Shown piece after piece: positions 33,595 to 41,651 of a stretch of 64,000 nucleotides of DNA (positions are counted from its first letter, which is position 1; every line of letters starts with the position of its first letter). The position numbers were made by a program, and so were the translations under genes. The stretch spans positions 186,001-250,000 of the forward strand of contig NZ_JACBZT010000001.1 of NCBI RefSeq assembly GCF_013408985.1, read 5' to 3'. Below the pieces are notes generated by a model that saw only the letters and a program-made list of their open reading frames with translations, was not told the DNA's origin and searched no databases. This stretch comes from Petropleomorpha daqingensis. GTDB lineage: Bacteria > Actinomycetota > Actinomycetes > Mycobacteriales > Geodermatophilaceae.

Positions 33595-34356
33595 TCAGTC
33601 GTTCGCACCGGCGGCTGACCGACGCATGGACCACATCTGAGCGGGGCGCTCGAACTGCATCGCGACATCCCACGGGACGGCGCCGTTGACGACCTCCCTG
33701 CGGAAGTTGCCCGCGGCCATCCGCGCAAGCTCCGGATCCGCAGCCACACGTGCGGCGAGCTCCAAGGAACGCTTCTCCACCTCGGCGTCGTCCACGGACT
33801 CCCACGCCAGCCCGAGCTCGCGGGCTCGGTCGCCGTTTATCTCCTCGCCGAACAGCGCCATCGCCGCGGCAGCCTCGCGGCCGATCAGCCGCGACAGGAT
33901 GACGAAGTGCCCGCCGCCCGGATGCATCCCGCGCTTCAGAAAGCCGCACAGCAGGCGCGCATCCCGCGCCACGATCCGCAGATCGGTCGCCAGCAACATG
34001 TTCATCCCGGCGCCCACCGCCGACCCACGCACCGCGGCGACAGTTGGCACGCGAACTTGCCCAAGCCGGTAGAAGGAGTCGTAGATCGCCGACATGCCCT
34101 CGTAGTTCGAGGACTCGGCCGGGTCGCGGCCGGCGTCGGTCAGCGTCTTGATGTCTCCGCCGGCGCAGAACGACTTCCCCACCGCCCGCACGACCAGCGC
34201 GCCGACGTCCGAACGCCCATCCACCTCGTCGAAGGCGGCCATGAGCTCACCAGCCATGCCCGACGTCAGCGCGTTGCGCCGGTCCGGCGCGTTGAGCGTC
34301 ACGACGGCCACAGCGCCGTCGTAGTCGAGCAGCACCTCACCCGAGCCAGCAGCCAC
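33595..34356 (-). CDS. Enoyl-CoA hydratase/isomerase family protein
   Basis: About 253 residues of crotonase fold. The oxyanion-hole segments are GKSFCAGGDIKTL and VRGSAVGAGMNMLLATDLRI. The loop that usually holds the catalytic glutamate reads CGFLKRGMHPGGGHFVIL, without the common Glu, so classical hydratase chemistry is uncertain; isomerase, hydrolase or lyase activity is possible. The GTG at 34356 has a GAAGGGTGG ribosome binding site about eight bases upstream. The divergent acyl-CoA ligase that starts at 34498 would supply CoA-activated substrate. Confidence 0.87.
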   Translation of the reverse strand: MAAGSGEVLLDYDGAVAVVTLNAPDRRNALTSGMAGELMAAFDEVDGRSDVGALVVRAVGKSFCAGGDIKTLTDAGRDPAESSNYEGMSAIYDSFYRLGQVRVPTVAAVRGSAVGAGMNMLLATDLRIVARDARLLCGFLKRGMHPGGGHFVILSRLIGREAAAAMALFGEEINGDRARELGLAWESVDDAEVEKRSLELAARVAADPELARMAAGNFRREVVNGAVPWDVAMQFERPAQMWSMRRSAAGAND

Positions 34357-34497
34357 GAGCCCACCCTTCGACCAGTCGGCCGACTCCCCTGTCGACCGGC
34401 GCCCTCCCGGCATCAGACCACGCGCCGGATCCCCTTGTGCCGGCCGCCCCCGACTGGTCAGGTGACCGGCGTCATATCCCACTTCACGGGGGTCGTC

Positions 34498-36045
34498 GTG
34501 AACCTCACCCAGGGACTCCACCGCGCCGTCCAGCAGAAGCCGAACGCCGTCGCCACAGTCTGCGCCGGCCGCACGCGGACGCACCGCGAATCCGTCGACC
34601 GCATCGCCCGGCTGGCCGGCGCCCTGCAGGACCTGGGCATCGAGGACGGCGAGCGCGCCGCGATCCTCTCCCTCAACTCCGACCGCTACCACGAGTTCCT
34701 CGGCGCCACGCTGTGGGCCGGCGGCGTCGTCGTCCCGGTCAACCTGCGCTGGAGCATCCCGGAGATCGCCGAGTCCCTCACCGAGGTCGACGCCCGCGTG
34801 CTCGTCGTCGACGACGCGTTCGCCGGTCACGTCGACGGCATCCGCGCCGCCCACCCACGGCTCGAGCACGTCGTCCACGCCGGCGACGGCGCCACGCCCG
34901 ACGGCATGCAGCCGTTCGAGGAGCTCATCGGCAGCCACGAGCCGATCGAGGACACCGGCCGCCGCGGCGACGACCTGGCCGCCGTCTTCTACACCGGCGG
35001 CACCACCGGCCGGTCCAAGGGCGTCATGCTCAGCCACGCGAACCTGCTGACGTCCAGCATCGGCACCCTGGCCACCGAGCACTTCATCAGTCCGGACGGC
35101 GTCTTCCTGCACGCCGCGCCGATGTTCCACCTCGCCGACCTTGCCGCCTGGACCGGTCAGCTGATCCGCGGCGGCACGCACGTGATGATCCCGATGTTCG
35201 AGCCGGTCGCGCTCATGACCGCCGTCGCCGAGCACCAGGTCACCGACGTCCTGCTGGTGCCGACGATGATCCAGCTGCTCGTTGACCACCCGCGGATCGA
35301 CGAGTTCGACCTGACCAGCATCCGGCGGATCTCCTACGGCGCCTCACCGATGTCCGAAGGCGTGCTCGGCCGCGCGCTCAAGGCGCTGCCCAACGCGCAG
35401 TTCACCCAGCTGTACGGGATGACCGAGCTCTCCCCCGCCGCCACCGGCAACCTGCCCATCGACCACGAGCACCCGAAGCGCCGCCGTGCCGCCGGCCGGG
35501 CGCTGCCGCACAACGAGGTGCGCATCGTCGGTCCGGACGACGTCGAGCTGCCGCGTGGCGAGGTCGGCGAGATCGTCGTCCGCGGCGGGAACGTGATGCT
35601 CGGCTACTGGAACCGACCCGAGGAGACCGCCGAGGCGCTGCGCGGCGGCTGGATGCACACCGGCGACGGCGGCTACATGGACGACGACGGCTACGTCTAC
35701 ATCTCCGACCGGATCAAGGACATGATCATCTCCGGCGGGGAGAACGTGTACTCGGTCGAGGTGGAGAGCGTCCTCACCCAGCACCCGTCGATCGCCACGT
35801 GCGCGGTGATCGGCGTCCCGGACGAGAAGTGGGGCGAGCGGGTTCACGCCGTCGTCGTCCCGGTCGGCGGCGCCTCCCTCACCATCGAGGAGCTGCGCGA
35901 GTTCTGCGCCGAGCGGATCGCCGGCTACAAGACGCCGCGGTCGATGGAGCTCGTCGAGGGGCTACCGCTGAGCGCCGCCGGCAAGGTGCTCAAGCGCGAG
36001 CTGCGCAAGCCGTACTGGGAAGACCAGGAGCGCGCCGTCCACTGA
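34498..36045 (+). CDS. Acyl-CoA synthetase (AMP-forming, FadD-like)
   Basis: About 515 residues of the ANL adenylate-forming family. The P-loop-like A3 motif is FYTGGTTGRSKGVMLSH, the A5 region is QLYGMTELSPA, the A8 hinge is WMHTGDGGYMDDDGYVYISD followed by DRIKDMIISGGENVYSVEVE, and the A10 lysine is in SAAGKVLKREL. It activates a fatty or aromatic acid as acyl-AMP and then acyl-CoA; the acid is unknown. The GTG at 34498 (VNLTQGLHRAV) matches the usual N-terminus; a GTG at 34462 would add 12 residues. A relic of the 3' end of a close paralogue lies at 37432-37562. Confidence 0.9.
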   Translation: MNLTQGLHRAVQQKPNAVATVCAGRTRTHRESVDRIARLAGALQDLGIEDGERAAILSLNSDRYHEFLGATLWAGGVVVPVNLRWSIPEIAESLTEVDARVLVVDDAFAGHVDGIRAAHPRLEHVVHAGDGATPDGMQPFEELIGSHEPIEDTGRRGDDLAAVFYTGGTTGRSKGVMLSHANLLTSSIGTLATEHFISPDGVFLHAAPMFHLADLAAWTGQLIRGGTHVMIPMFEPVALMTAVAEHQVTDVLLVPTMIQLLVDHPRIDEFDLTSIRRISYGASPMSEGVLGRALKALPNAQFTQLYGMTELSPAATGNLPIDHEHPKRRRAAGRALPHNEVRIVGPDDVELPRGEVGEIVVRGGNVMLGYWNRPEETAEALRGGWMHTGDGGYMDDDGYVYISDRIKDMIISGGENVYSVEVESVLTQHPSIATCAVIGVPDEKWGERVHAVVVPVGGASLTIEELREFCAERIAGYKTPRSMELVEGLPLSAAGKVLKRELRKPYWEDQERAVH

Positions 36046-36080
36046 CGGCGGGCTCGGACCAGCCACTGGCACCGAGCGTC

Positions 36081-36122
36081 CGAGGGCGCCTCGCGTCGCC
36101 TTTGCGACATGAGGCGCCCTCG
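36081..36122. terminator. Bidirectional hairpin terminator
   Basis: CGAGGGCGCCTC (36081-36092) pairs perfectly with GAGGCGCCCTCG (36111-36122), with a nested GTCGC/GCGAC stem in the loop. It lies between the convergent acyl-CoA ligase and collagen-like genes. There is no T-run, as is common in high-GC actinobacteria. Confidence 0.8.
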
Positions 36123-36138
36123 GTCGTGCTGCGCCGCG

Positions 36139-37101
36139 TCAGGCGATCGAGCGCACGTTGGACAGGTCGGCCGGCGGCTGGCTGTTCGCCGCGGCGTCGG
36201 TGTCGACGATGGCCCGCAGGAGCAGCCCACCCTGCAGCTTCACCAGCCGCGAGGTGAGCGTCGCCAAGTAACGGACGCCGACCCGAAGGTCGACCACGGT
36301 GCGCGGGGTCACGTTCAGCGCCGCCCGCTTGACCTTGGCGGCGAGCTCAGCGGGGCTGGGCTGGTAGAGCCACGCCGGGCCGGACGGGCCCTGCGGACCC
36401 TGCACGCCGGGCAGGCCGGCTGGGCCGGCCGGACCGGCCGGGCCCTGCACACCCTGCCGACCCTGCGGGCCGGGAACGCCGGGCGCACCCTGTTCCCCCT
36501 GCTCGCCCTGCTCACCCTGCAGGCCGCGCGGACCCTTCTCCCCGGTCTCGCCGATCACACCGCGCTGTCCTGGGGCACCGGGCAGACCCTGCTCGCCCTG
36601 CAGCCCCTGCTCACCGGCCGGACCCCGCTCCCCAACGGGTCCCACCGGTCCACGGGGACCGTGCTCACCCTGGGCCCCGGGCGGCCCCTGCTCGCCGGCC
36701 AGACCCTGCGGGCCGACCTCGCCGCGCGGCCCGACCGGACCCTGCGCACCCTGCTCACCCTGCTCGCCGGGCCGGCCGGTGGAGCCGGGCAGGCCCCGCT
36801 CGCCCTGCGGGCCGGTCGCACCCTCGGGCCCTTGCTGACCCCGCGGGCCGATCGGCCCCTTCTCGCCTCGCTCACCGGCGGGGCCGACCGGGCCGGCCGG
36901 GCCCTTGTCGCCCTTCTCGCCTCGCTCCCCGGGAGGGCCGACCGGACCCTTGGGGCCCTTGTCACCAGGCTCGCCGGGGCGGCCGACCGGGCCGGTCGGA
37001 CCCTTCAGACCGCGGTCGCCCTCCTCGACGGTGACGTCGACGGGAACCTCGACGGTCTCGTGGCGGGTCGTAACGCGCGAATCGGTCGTCGATTCGGTCA
37101 T
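36139..37101 (-). CDS. Collagen-like Gly-X-Y repeat protein
   Basis: A 320-residue protein from ATG 37101. Residues 1-30 form an acidic N-terminus ([20 protein letters not shown]). Residues 31-243 are 71 consecutive Gly-X-Y triplets without interruption, rich in GPV, GEQ, GPA and GER units. Residues 244-320 are a non-repetitive, probably helical tail ([15 protein letters not shown], then [16 protein letters not shown]). A collagen-like triple helix and trimer are expected. No signal peptide, anchor motif or transmembrane segment is seen, so export is not supported by sequence; bacterial collagens are often surface or spore proteins. A longer reading upstream of 37101 gives unrelated, noncoding-looking sequence. 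Confidence 0.85.
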   Translation of the reverse strand: MTESTTDSRVTTRHETVEVPVDVTVEEGDRGLKGPTGPVGRPGEPGDKGPKGPVGPPGERGEKGDKGPAGPVGPAGERGEKGPIGPRGQQGPEGATGPQGERGLPGSTGRPGEQGEQGAQGPVGPRGEVGPQGLAGEQGPPGAQGEHGPRGPVGPVGERGPAGEQGLQGEQGLPGAPGQRGVIGETGEKGPRGLQGEQGEQGEQGAPGVPGPQGRQGVQGPAGPAGPAGLPGVQGPQGPSGPAWLYQPSPAELAAKVKRAALNVTPRTVVDLRVGVRYLATLTSRLVKLQGGLLLRAIVDTDAAANSQPPADLSNVRSIA

Positions 37102-37431
37102 GAATGGGGACTGCCTTCCATCAGTGGCGGGCGGTGCTGAGAGAGCCACCCGCGCTCGTATCGGGACCCCCGTCCCTCGCAGAGGAACCCGTCCGACGCC
37201 GGCGCAGCCGACATCAGACGGATCCGTTCCGAAGGCCGACCCCCGCATGCCCGCCGCTAACCGCAGCAAGCAACCGGTGCCTATGACGAGACTCACAGCT
37301 CCGGCCGCTCCCGACTCTCGAGGCCAGATCCGCAGGTGAAGCGCCACTCTGGCGGCCGCCTCTTGGTGCTCTCCCACATCTCACCCGCCAACCCGGGCGC
37401 GTCGCCCCTCCTTCTGCTATTGGGAAGAGCT
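37102..37431. other. Gene-free stretch upstream of the collagen-like gene
   Basis: No gene is supported here. The side next to 37101 must hold the promoter of the collagen-like gene, but no clear -35/-10 pair stands out. A small GGGAC/GTCCC hairpin near 37160 is the only structure seen. The right end borders the acyl-CoA ligase relic. Confidence 0.45.
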
Positions 37432-37562
37432 GAGCGGATCGCGGGCTACAAGACGCCGCGGTCCATGGAGCTCGTGGAGGCGCTGCCCCGTCCGCCGGCA
37501 CAGTGCTCAAGCGCGAGCTGGGCAGGCCCTATTGGGAGAACCAGGAGCGGGCGGTCCACTGA
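37432..37562 (+). pseudogene. Relic 3' end of an acyl-CoA ligase
   Basis: The plus strand reads ERIAGYKTPRSMELVEALPR and, after a one-base shift, TVLKRELGRPYWENQERAVH and a stop at 37562. This is nearly the same as the C-terminus of the intact ligase ending at 36045 (ERIAGYKTPRSMELVEGL, then KVLKRELRKPYWEDQERAVH). Only the last 43 or so codons survive, with a small deletion where SAAG should be. It marks a lost second ligase gene directly upstream of the monooxygenase gene. Confidence 0.85.
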
Positions 37563-37689
37563 GCAACGGTCCCAGCACGCTCGGTCAGGGACCGGCCGAT
37601 CGGGCAGCCGCCCCCTGGCCCGTTCGACCACACGACGGGTGAGATCGGCGTCACAGTGCGCCTGCACGCCCGAGATGAGGGAGCCCTCC

Positions 37690-38874
37690 ATGGATCGACT
37701 GCGGTTCGGCACGTTCCTGGCCCCGTTCCACCCCGCCGGAGAGAACCCGACGCTGGCACTCCAGCGCGACCTCGAGCTGGTCGAGCACCTCGACCGCCTC
37801 GGCTACGACGAGGCCTGGATCGGCGAGCACCACTCGGCCGGCACCGAGCTGATCGCGTCGCCCGAGATCTTCATCGCCGCCGCGGCGGAGCGGACCAAGC
37901 GCATCAAGCTCGGTACCGGCGTCACCTCGATCGCGTACCACAACCCGCTCTGGGTGGCCGAGCGCATGCTCCTTCTCGACCACCTCACCCGGGGACGCGC
38001 CATGCTCGGCTGCGGCCCGGGCTCGCTGCCCACCGACTCGATGATGCTCGGCCTCACCCCCACCGACACCCGCGAGCTGCTCGAGGTCGACCTCGACATC
38101 ATCATGCGGCTGCTCCGCGGCGAGACGGTCACCGCCGAGACCAAGACGCACAAGCTCGTCGACGCCCGCACGCACCTGCGGCCGTACACCGAGCCCTGCT
38201 TCGAGATCGCCGTCGCCGCCGTCGCCTCCCCCACCGGACCGCGCATGGCCGGCCAGCACGGCATCGGGCTGCTCTCCATCGGCGCCACGCTGACCAAGGA
38301 GGGCTTCGACGCGCTGGCCCACCACTGGAACGTCGTCGAGGAACGCGCCGCGCACTACGGCCAGACGGCCAACCGCCGCGACTGGCGCCTGGTCGGGCTC
38401 ATGCACATCGCCGAGACACGCGAGCAGGCCTACCGCGAGGTCGAGTACGGCATCGAGACGTGGTTCCGGTACTTCCAGAAGGTCGCCGCGTTCCCCCAGA
38501 TGGCCGTCGAGGGCGGCGACGTCAAGGAGATGATCGACTTCATCAACGAGGCCGGGATCGGCGCGATCGGCACCGTCGAGGACGCCCGCGCCCAGGTCCA
38601 GCGGCTGTGGGACCAGTCCGGCGGTTTCGGCTGCATGCTGCTGCTCGGCCACGAGTGGGCCAACCCGGAGGCGACCAAGCGCTCCTGGGAGCTGATCGCC
38701 CAGCGCGTCATCCCGCACTTCCAGGGCGGCGAGATCAGCCATGCCCAGCAGACGCTCGACCGCGCGGGATACGCCACGTCCAAGCGCGACGACTACGCGG
38801 CCGCGCAGCTGCAGGCCGTCGCCACGATGACGGAGCGCTACCAGCAGGAGGTCGCGTCCGACAAGCAGTCCTGA
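37690..38874 (+). CDS. LLM-class flavin-dependent oxidoreductase (luciferase-like)
   Basis: A 394-residue luciferase-like monooxygenase or F420-dependent oxidoreductase. The TIM-barrel start FGTFLAPFHPAGENP, the WIGEHHSAGTELIASP segment and IKLGTGVTSIAYHNPLWVAE are typical of bacterial luciferase alpha-like enzymes. LTRGRAMLGCGPGSLP belongs to the cofactor-binding part. It would use FMN or F420 to oxidise an unknown substrate. The ATG at 37690 has GAGGG eight bases upstream. The ligase relic upstream suggests it once sat in an operon with an acyl-CoA synthetase, consistent with breakdown of a hydrophobic compound. Confidence 0.88.
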   Translation: MDRLRFGTFLAPFHPAGENPTLALQRDLELVEHLDRLGYDEAWIGEHHSAGTELIASPEIFIAAAAERTKRIKLGTGVTSIAYHNPLWVAERMLLLDHLTRGRAMLGCGPGSLPTDSMMLGLTPTDTRELLEVDLDIIMRLLRGETVTAETKTHKLVDARTHLRPYTEPCFEIAVAAVASPTGPRMAGQHGIGLLSIGATLTKEGFDALAHHWNVVEERAAHYGQTANRRDWRLVGLMHIAETREQAYREVEYGIETWFRYFQKVAAFPQMAVEGGDVKEMIDFINEAGIGAIGTVEDARAQVQRLWDQSGGFGCMLLLGHEWANPEATKRSWELIAQRVIPHFQGGEISHAQQTLDRAGYATSKRDDYAAAQLQAVATMTERYQQEVASDKQS

Positions 38875-38881
38875 CGACGGC

Positions 38882-39097
38882 TCAGTTGAAGCCGGCGAAG
38901 GCGTTCCGCAGGTCCTCGAACGAGCTCACCACCGAGTGCACGACGCCGAAGATGTAGAGCAGCAGCGCGGTGTTCGCGAGAACGAGGATCAGGACCAGCG
39001 TCAGCAGCACGTAGACGGCGGTCGGTACCTCGGGCCGCCGTCGCGGAGGACGAGACGGCGCCTGCTGCCAGTAGGTGTCGGGCGGATTCGGATGCAC
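38882..39097 (-). CDS. Small single-pass membrane protein
   Basis: A 71-residue protein starting at GTG 39097 (VHPNPPDTYWQQAPSRPP). A proline- and arginine-rich N-terminus is followed by one long hydrophobic helix (TAVYVLLTLVLILVLANTAL and on through YIFGVV) and a short helical tail. It is probably an inner-membrane protein with a cytoplasmic N-terminus by the positive-inside rule. No family is recognised. It ends 7 bp from the stop of the monooxygenase gene on the opposite strand. Confidence 0.6.
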   Translation of the reverse strand: MHPNPPDTYWQQAPSRPPRRRPEVPTAVYVLLTLVLILVLANTALLLYIFGVVHSVVSSFEDLRNAFAGFN

Positions 39098-39152
39098 GAG
39101 TTCCGTATCGGCACCCGCCCGCGTCCGAAGCACGCCCCGACAAAGCGCCCGG

Positions 39153-39374
39153 TCAGAGCTCCCGCACGCGGAACCAGCGTTGGAGCTGCCCGATCCTGGT
39201 GCTCGAGTGCCCGTTCGGGCAGTCAAAGGCGACGGGGTAGGCGGTCCGCCGGCCCCAGCCGTAGATGACCCGCCAGTGTGCGGTGCCGAGCACCTGCAGC
39301 GGCCCGTCCGCCGGAGCGGCTTCCTCGCACTTGGGACACCACTCTTCCGTCGCCTGCTCCACGAGACCGGACAC
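39153..39374 (-). CDS. Small putative zinc-binding protein
   Basis: About 73 residues from GTG 39374. It holds a CPKC pair (EEWCPKCEEAAPADG) and a later DCPNGHSS, giving three cysteines and a histidine that could bind zinc, plus a tryptophan- and arginine-rich C-terminus. Longer readings upstream to 39518 look noncoding. No family or function is recognised, and the start is uncertain. Confidence 0.5.
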   Translation of the reverse strand: MSGLVEQATEEWCPKCEEAAPADGPLQVLGTAHWRVIYGWGRRTAYPVAFDCPNGHSSTRIGQLQRWFRVREL

Positions 39375-39560
39375 GACGCCTCCAGGGTGTGACCACGTCT
39401 GCCGCTGGTCTACGCGCCCGTCGGCGACGACACCAGGCGGTTCTCGAAATGAGCCACTCGGCCCGAGACGAACCTCACCAGTCACACGACTTTCGACGCG
39501 CCGCCGGCTCATTGACACGGTTCGCCGTCCTGCCAGACCCTAGGTGAGTACCTGGACACG

Positions 39561-40181
39561 GTGAGTGACAGAGCGGGTGGGCCAAGGATGGCGCGACGGG
39601 GGCTGCGGCACGGGCGACCGGGCCATCGCTTCGCCTTCCTCACCGTCACAGCGGCCCTCGGCGCGGTCGGCGTCGGGCTGATCTTCCCTCCGACTCCCGG
39701 ACAGGCAGAGACCACGACGGCCGCCATGGCCAGCACCGTCGACGACAGCGGCGAGATCTCCGCCCAGGCCGCGGCCGCCATCCCCCAGGCCCAGGCCCGC
39801 GCGCACACCATCGCCGCGGTCACCGCCCAGCGGACCGCCGCCGCACAGGCCGCCCAGGCGGCCGCTGCCGCCGCGGCCGAGCACGCCAACGCAGGCCCCG
39901 ACGACTTCCGCGCCTACGCCAAGCAGAAGGTCGGCGACTCCCAGTTCAGCTGCCTGGACAAGCTCTGGACCCGCGAGAGCCACTGGAACAACAAGGCCGA
40001 CAACCCGTCCAGCACCGCCTACGGCATCGCCCAGCTGCTCGACTCGACCTGGTCGCACACCGGCATCAAGAAGACCTCCGACGGCTACCGCCAGGTCGAC
40101 GCCGGCCTCGTCTACATCGACAAGGTCTACGGCAGCCCCTGCAACGCCTGGGCCCACTCGCAGAAGACCGGCTGGTACTAG
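39561..40181 (+). CDS. Secreted lytic transglycosylase-like protein
   Basis: A 206-residue protein. An arginine-rich start, a hydrophobic core (FAFLTVTAALGAVGVGLIF) and AQA-like processing region near GQAETT form a signal peptide. An alanine/glutamine-rich helical linker follows. The C-terminal domain has CLDKLWTRESHWNNKADNP with the catalytic glutamate of the transglycosylase family and a STAYGIAQLLDSTW segment. It should cut peptidoglycan outside the membrane. Start could be GTG 39561 or ATG 39588. Confidence 0.82.
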   Translation: MSDRAGGPRMARRGLRHGRPGHRFAFLTVTAALGAVGVGLIFPPTPGQAETTTAAMASTVDDSGEISAQAAAAIPQAQARAHTIAAVTAQRTAAAQAAQAAAAAAAEHANAGPDDFRAYAKQKVGDSQFSCLDKLWTRESHWNNKADNPSSTAYGIAQLLDSTWSHTGIKKTSDGYRQVDAGLVYIDKVYGSPCNAWAHSQKTGWY

Positions 40182-40203
40182 GCAGAAGGTGTAGGACGGC
40201 GCC

Positions 40204-40722
40204 ATGGAGACGTGGGACGCCGTCCGCGCACGACGCAACGTGCGCCAGTACACCGACCAGCCCATCCCCCGCGAGCAGCTCGAGCAGATCCTCGAGGCCG
40301 GCCGCCGCTCGCCGTCCTCGAGCAACTGGCAGCCCTGGCACTTCGTCGTCGTCACCGATCGCGACCAGCTGACAGAGCTCGCCAAGGCGTGGCCCCAGGG
40401 CGGCACGCACATCGCCCGTTCGGCTGCGACGATCGCCCTGGTCGCCGAGCAGCCGGACGACGAGCAGATCCGCCAGCGGATCGCCTACGACTTCGGCCAG
40501 GCGACCGCGTTCATGATGATCACCGCCACCGACCTCGGCATCGGCTCCGGCCACTCCGCCGTCCGCGACCAGGAGCAGGCCCAGAAGGTGCTCGGGTTCC
40601 CCGACGGCTACTTCGCCGCCTACATGATCGGCTTCGGCTACCCCGCCGACCGTCCGCTGCGGCCGCTGGTCAAGCCCGACCGTCGTCCCTTCGACGAGGT
40701 CGTGCACTGGGAGCGCTGGTAG
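40204..40722 (+). CDS. Nitroreductase family protein
   Basis: A 172-residue FMN-dependent nitroreductase-fold protein. ARRNVRQYTDQPIPREQLEQ and AGRRSPSSSNWQPWHFVVV give the FMN phosphate- and ring-binding motifs; LGIGSGHSAVRD and IGFGYPADRPLRPL finish the fold. It is at the short end for the family. Substrate unknown: NAD(P)H-linked reduction of nitro compounds, quinones or enones is typical. A terminator hairpin follows at 40746-40777. Confidence 0.85.
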   Translation: METWDAVRARRNVRQYTDQPIPREQLEQILEAGRRSPSSSNWQPWHFVVVTDRDQLTELAKAWPQGGTHIARSAATIALVAEQPDDEQIRQRIAYDFGQATAFMMITATDLGIGSGHSAVRDQEQAQKVLGFPDGYFAAYMIGFGYPADRPLRPLVKPDRRPFDEVVHWERW

Positions 40723-40745
40723 CCGAAAGTCCGACTGGACACACG

Positions 40746-40777
40746 GACGGTGGCGCGAGAGCGTGTGCGCCACCGTC
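40746..40777 (+). terminator. Hairpin terminator after the nitroreductase gene
   Basis: GACGGTGGCGC (40746-40756) and GCGCCACCGTC (40767-40777) form a perfect 11-base stem with a ten-base loop, 24 bp after the nitroreductase stop and 20 bp before the next start. Confidence 0.75.
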
Positions 40778-40796
40778 GGCATGAAGGAGAAGGCGC

Positions 40797-41420
40797 ATGC
40801 ACGTCCGCTCGACCACCGTCATGGGGGATCCGGCGTCCATCGAGGACGGCGTCGAGTTCCTGCGCAACAAGGTCATGCAGACGCTGCAGACGACGGAAGG
40901 CTGTCTAGGCCTGTCCATGCTCGCCGATCGGGAGACCGGCCGGTGCATCGCCTCGACCGCCTGGGAGTCCGCGGAGGCCATGAAGGCCACCGAGCACCAG
41001 CTGCAGGCCAGCCGCAGCTCGTTCGCCCTCGCCGTCGGCGGCGACCACCCCGAGGTGCAGGCGTGGGAGATCGCGCTCGTGCACCGCGAGCACCCGGCCG
41101 GGGACGGCGCCGGCGCGCAGGTCGCCTGGGCCCGCATCCAGCCCAACCACATCGACGACCTGGTCGCCGCCTACCGCGAGAACCTCATGCCGAAGCTTTC
41201 CGGCCTGCCCGGGTTCTGCAGCCTCAGCTTCATGGTCGACCGCCGCAACGGGAAGACCGTCAGCGTCACCTGCTTCGAGACCGCCGAGGCGCTGAGCCGG
41301 GTCCGCAAGGAGGCCCGCTCGATGCGCCAGCAGTTCGCCCAGGCGATGGGCGCGCAGATCGTCGACGTCGCCGAGATGGAGCTCGCGCTCGCCCACCTGG
41401 GAGTCCCCGAAACCGTCTAG
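40797..41420 (+). CDS. Tandem ABM-type (antibiotic biosynthesis monooxygenase) domain protein
   Basis: A 207-residue protein that looks like two ferredoxin-like alpha/beta-barrel repeats. The first includes GCLGLSMLADRETGRCIASTAWESAEAM read over residues 40-70; the second has a parallel GFCSLSFMVDRRNGKTVSV followed by CFETAEALSRV. This pattern fits ABM-like or EthD-like dimeric barrels fused in tandem. Substrate and activity are unknown. ATG 40797 has GAAGGAGA close upstream. Confidence 0.65.
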   Translation: MHVRSTTVMGDPASIEDGVEFLRNKVMQTLQTTEGCLGLSMLADRETGRCIASTAWESAEAMKATEHQLQASRSSFALAVGGDHPEVQAWEIALVHREHPAGDGAGAQVAWARIQPNHIDDLVAAYRENLMPKLSGLPGFCSLSFMVDRRNGKTVSVTCFETAEALSRVRKEARSMRQQFAQAMGAQIVDVAEMELALAHLGVPETV

Positions 41421-41434
41421 GTCTGCCGATGATT

Positions 41435-41462
41435 TCTCGGGCACCCACGGAGGCGCCCGAGA
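41435..41462 (+). terminator. Hairpin after the ABM-domain gene
   Basis: TCTCGGGC (41435-41442) and GCCCGAGA (41455-41462) form an eight-base stem with a 12-base loop, between the ABM-domain stop at 41420 and a small ORF starting at 41479. Confidence 0.55.
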
Positions 41463-41478
41463 CTCCCGAGAGGACGGC

Positions 41479-41640
41479 ATGATCCCGCGCGCACTACCCG
41501 CCGTTGTCCAGGCGACCGTTCTCAGCGCGCAGCCGCTCTCGACCGGCAACCTCCTCGCCGACTGCGAGCGGTGGTGCCGGGACCATCTCCCCGCTCGCCC
41601 GCGCCGTTCGTCGGTGGTCGCCGTCCGACGGGCTGCCTAG
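41479..41640 (+). CDS. Small hypothetical protein (53 aa)
   Basis: ATG 41479 is preceded by AGAGGA with a five-base spacer, and TAG ends the frame at 41640. The product begins MIPRALPAVVQATVLSAQPL, contains CERWCRDHLP and ends in basic residues. The two-cysteine helix and the ribosome binding site suggest a real gene. No family is recognised. Confidence 0.4.
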   Translation: MIPRALPAVVQATVLSAQPLSTGNLLADCERWCRDHLPARPRRSSVVAVRRAA

Positions 41641-41651
41641 CGTCGGACGGC

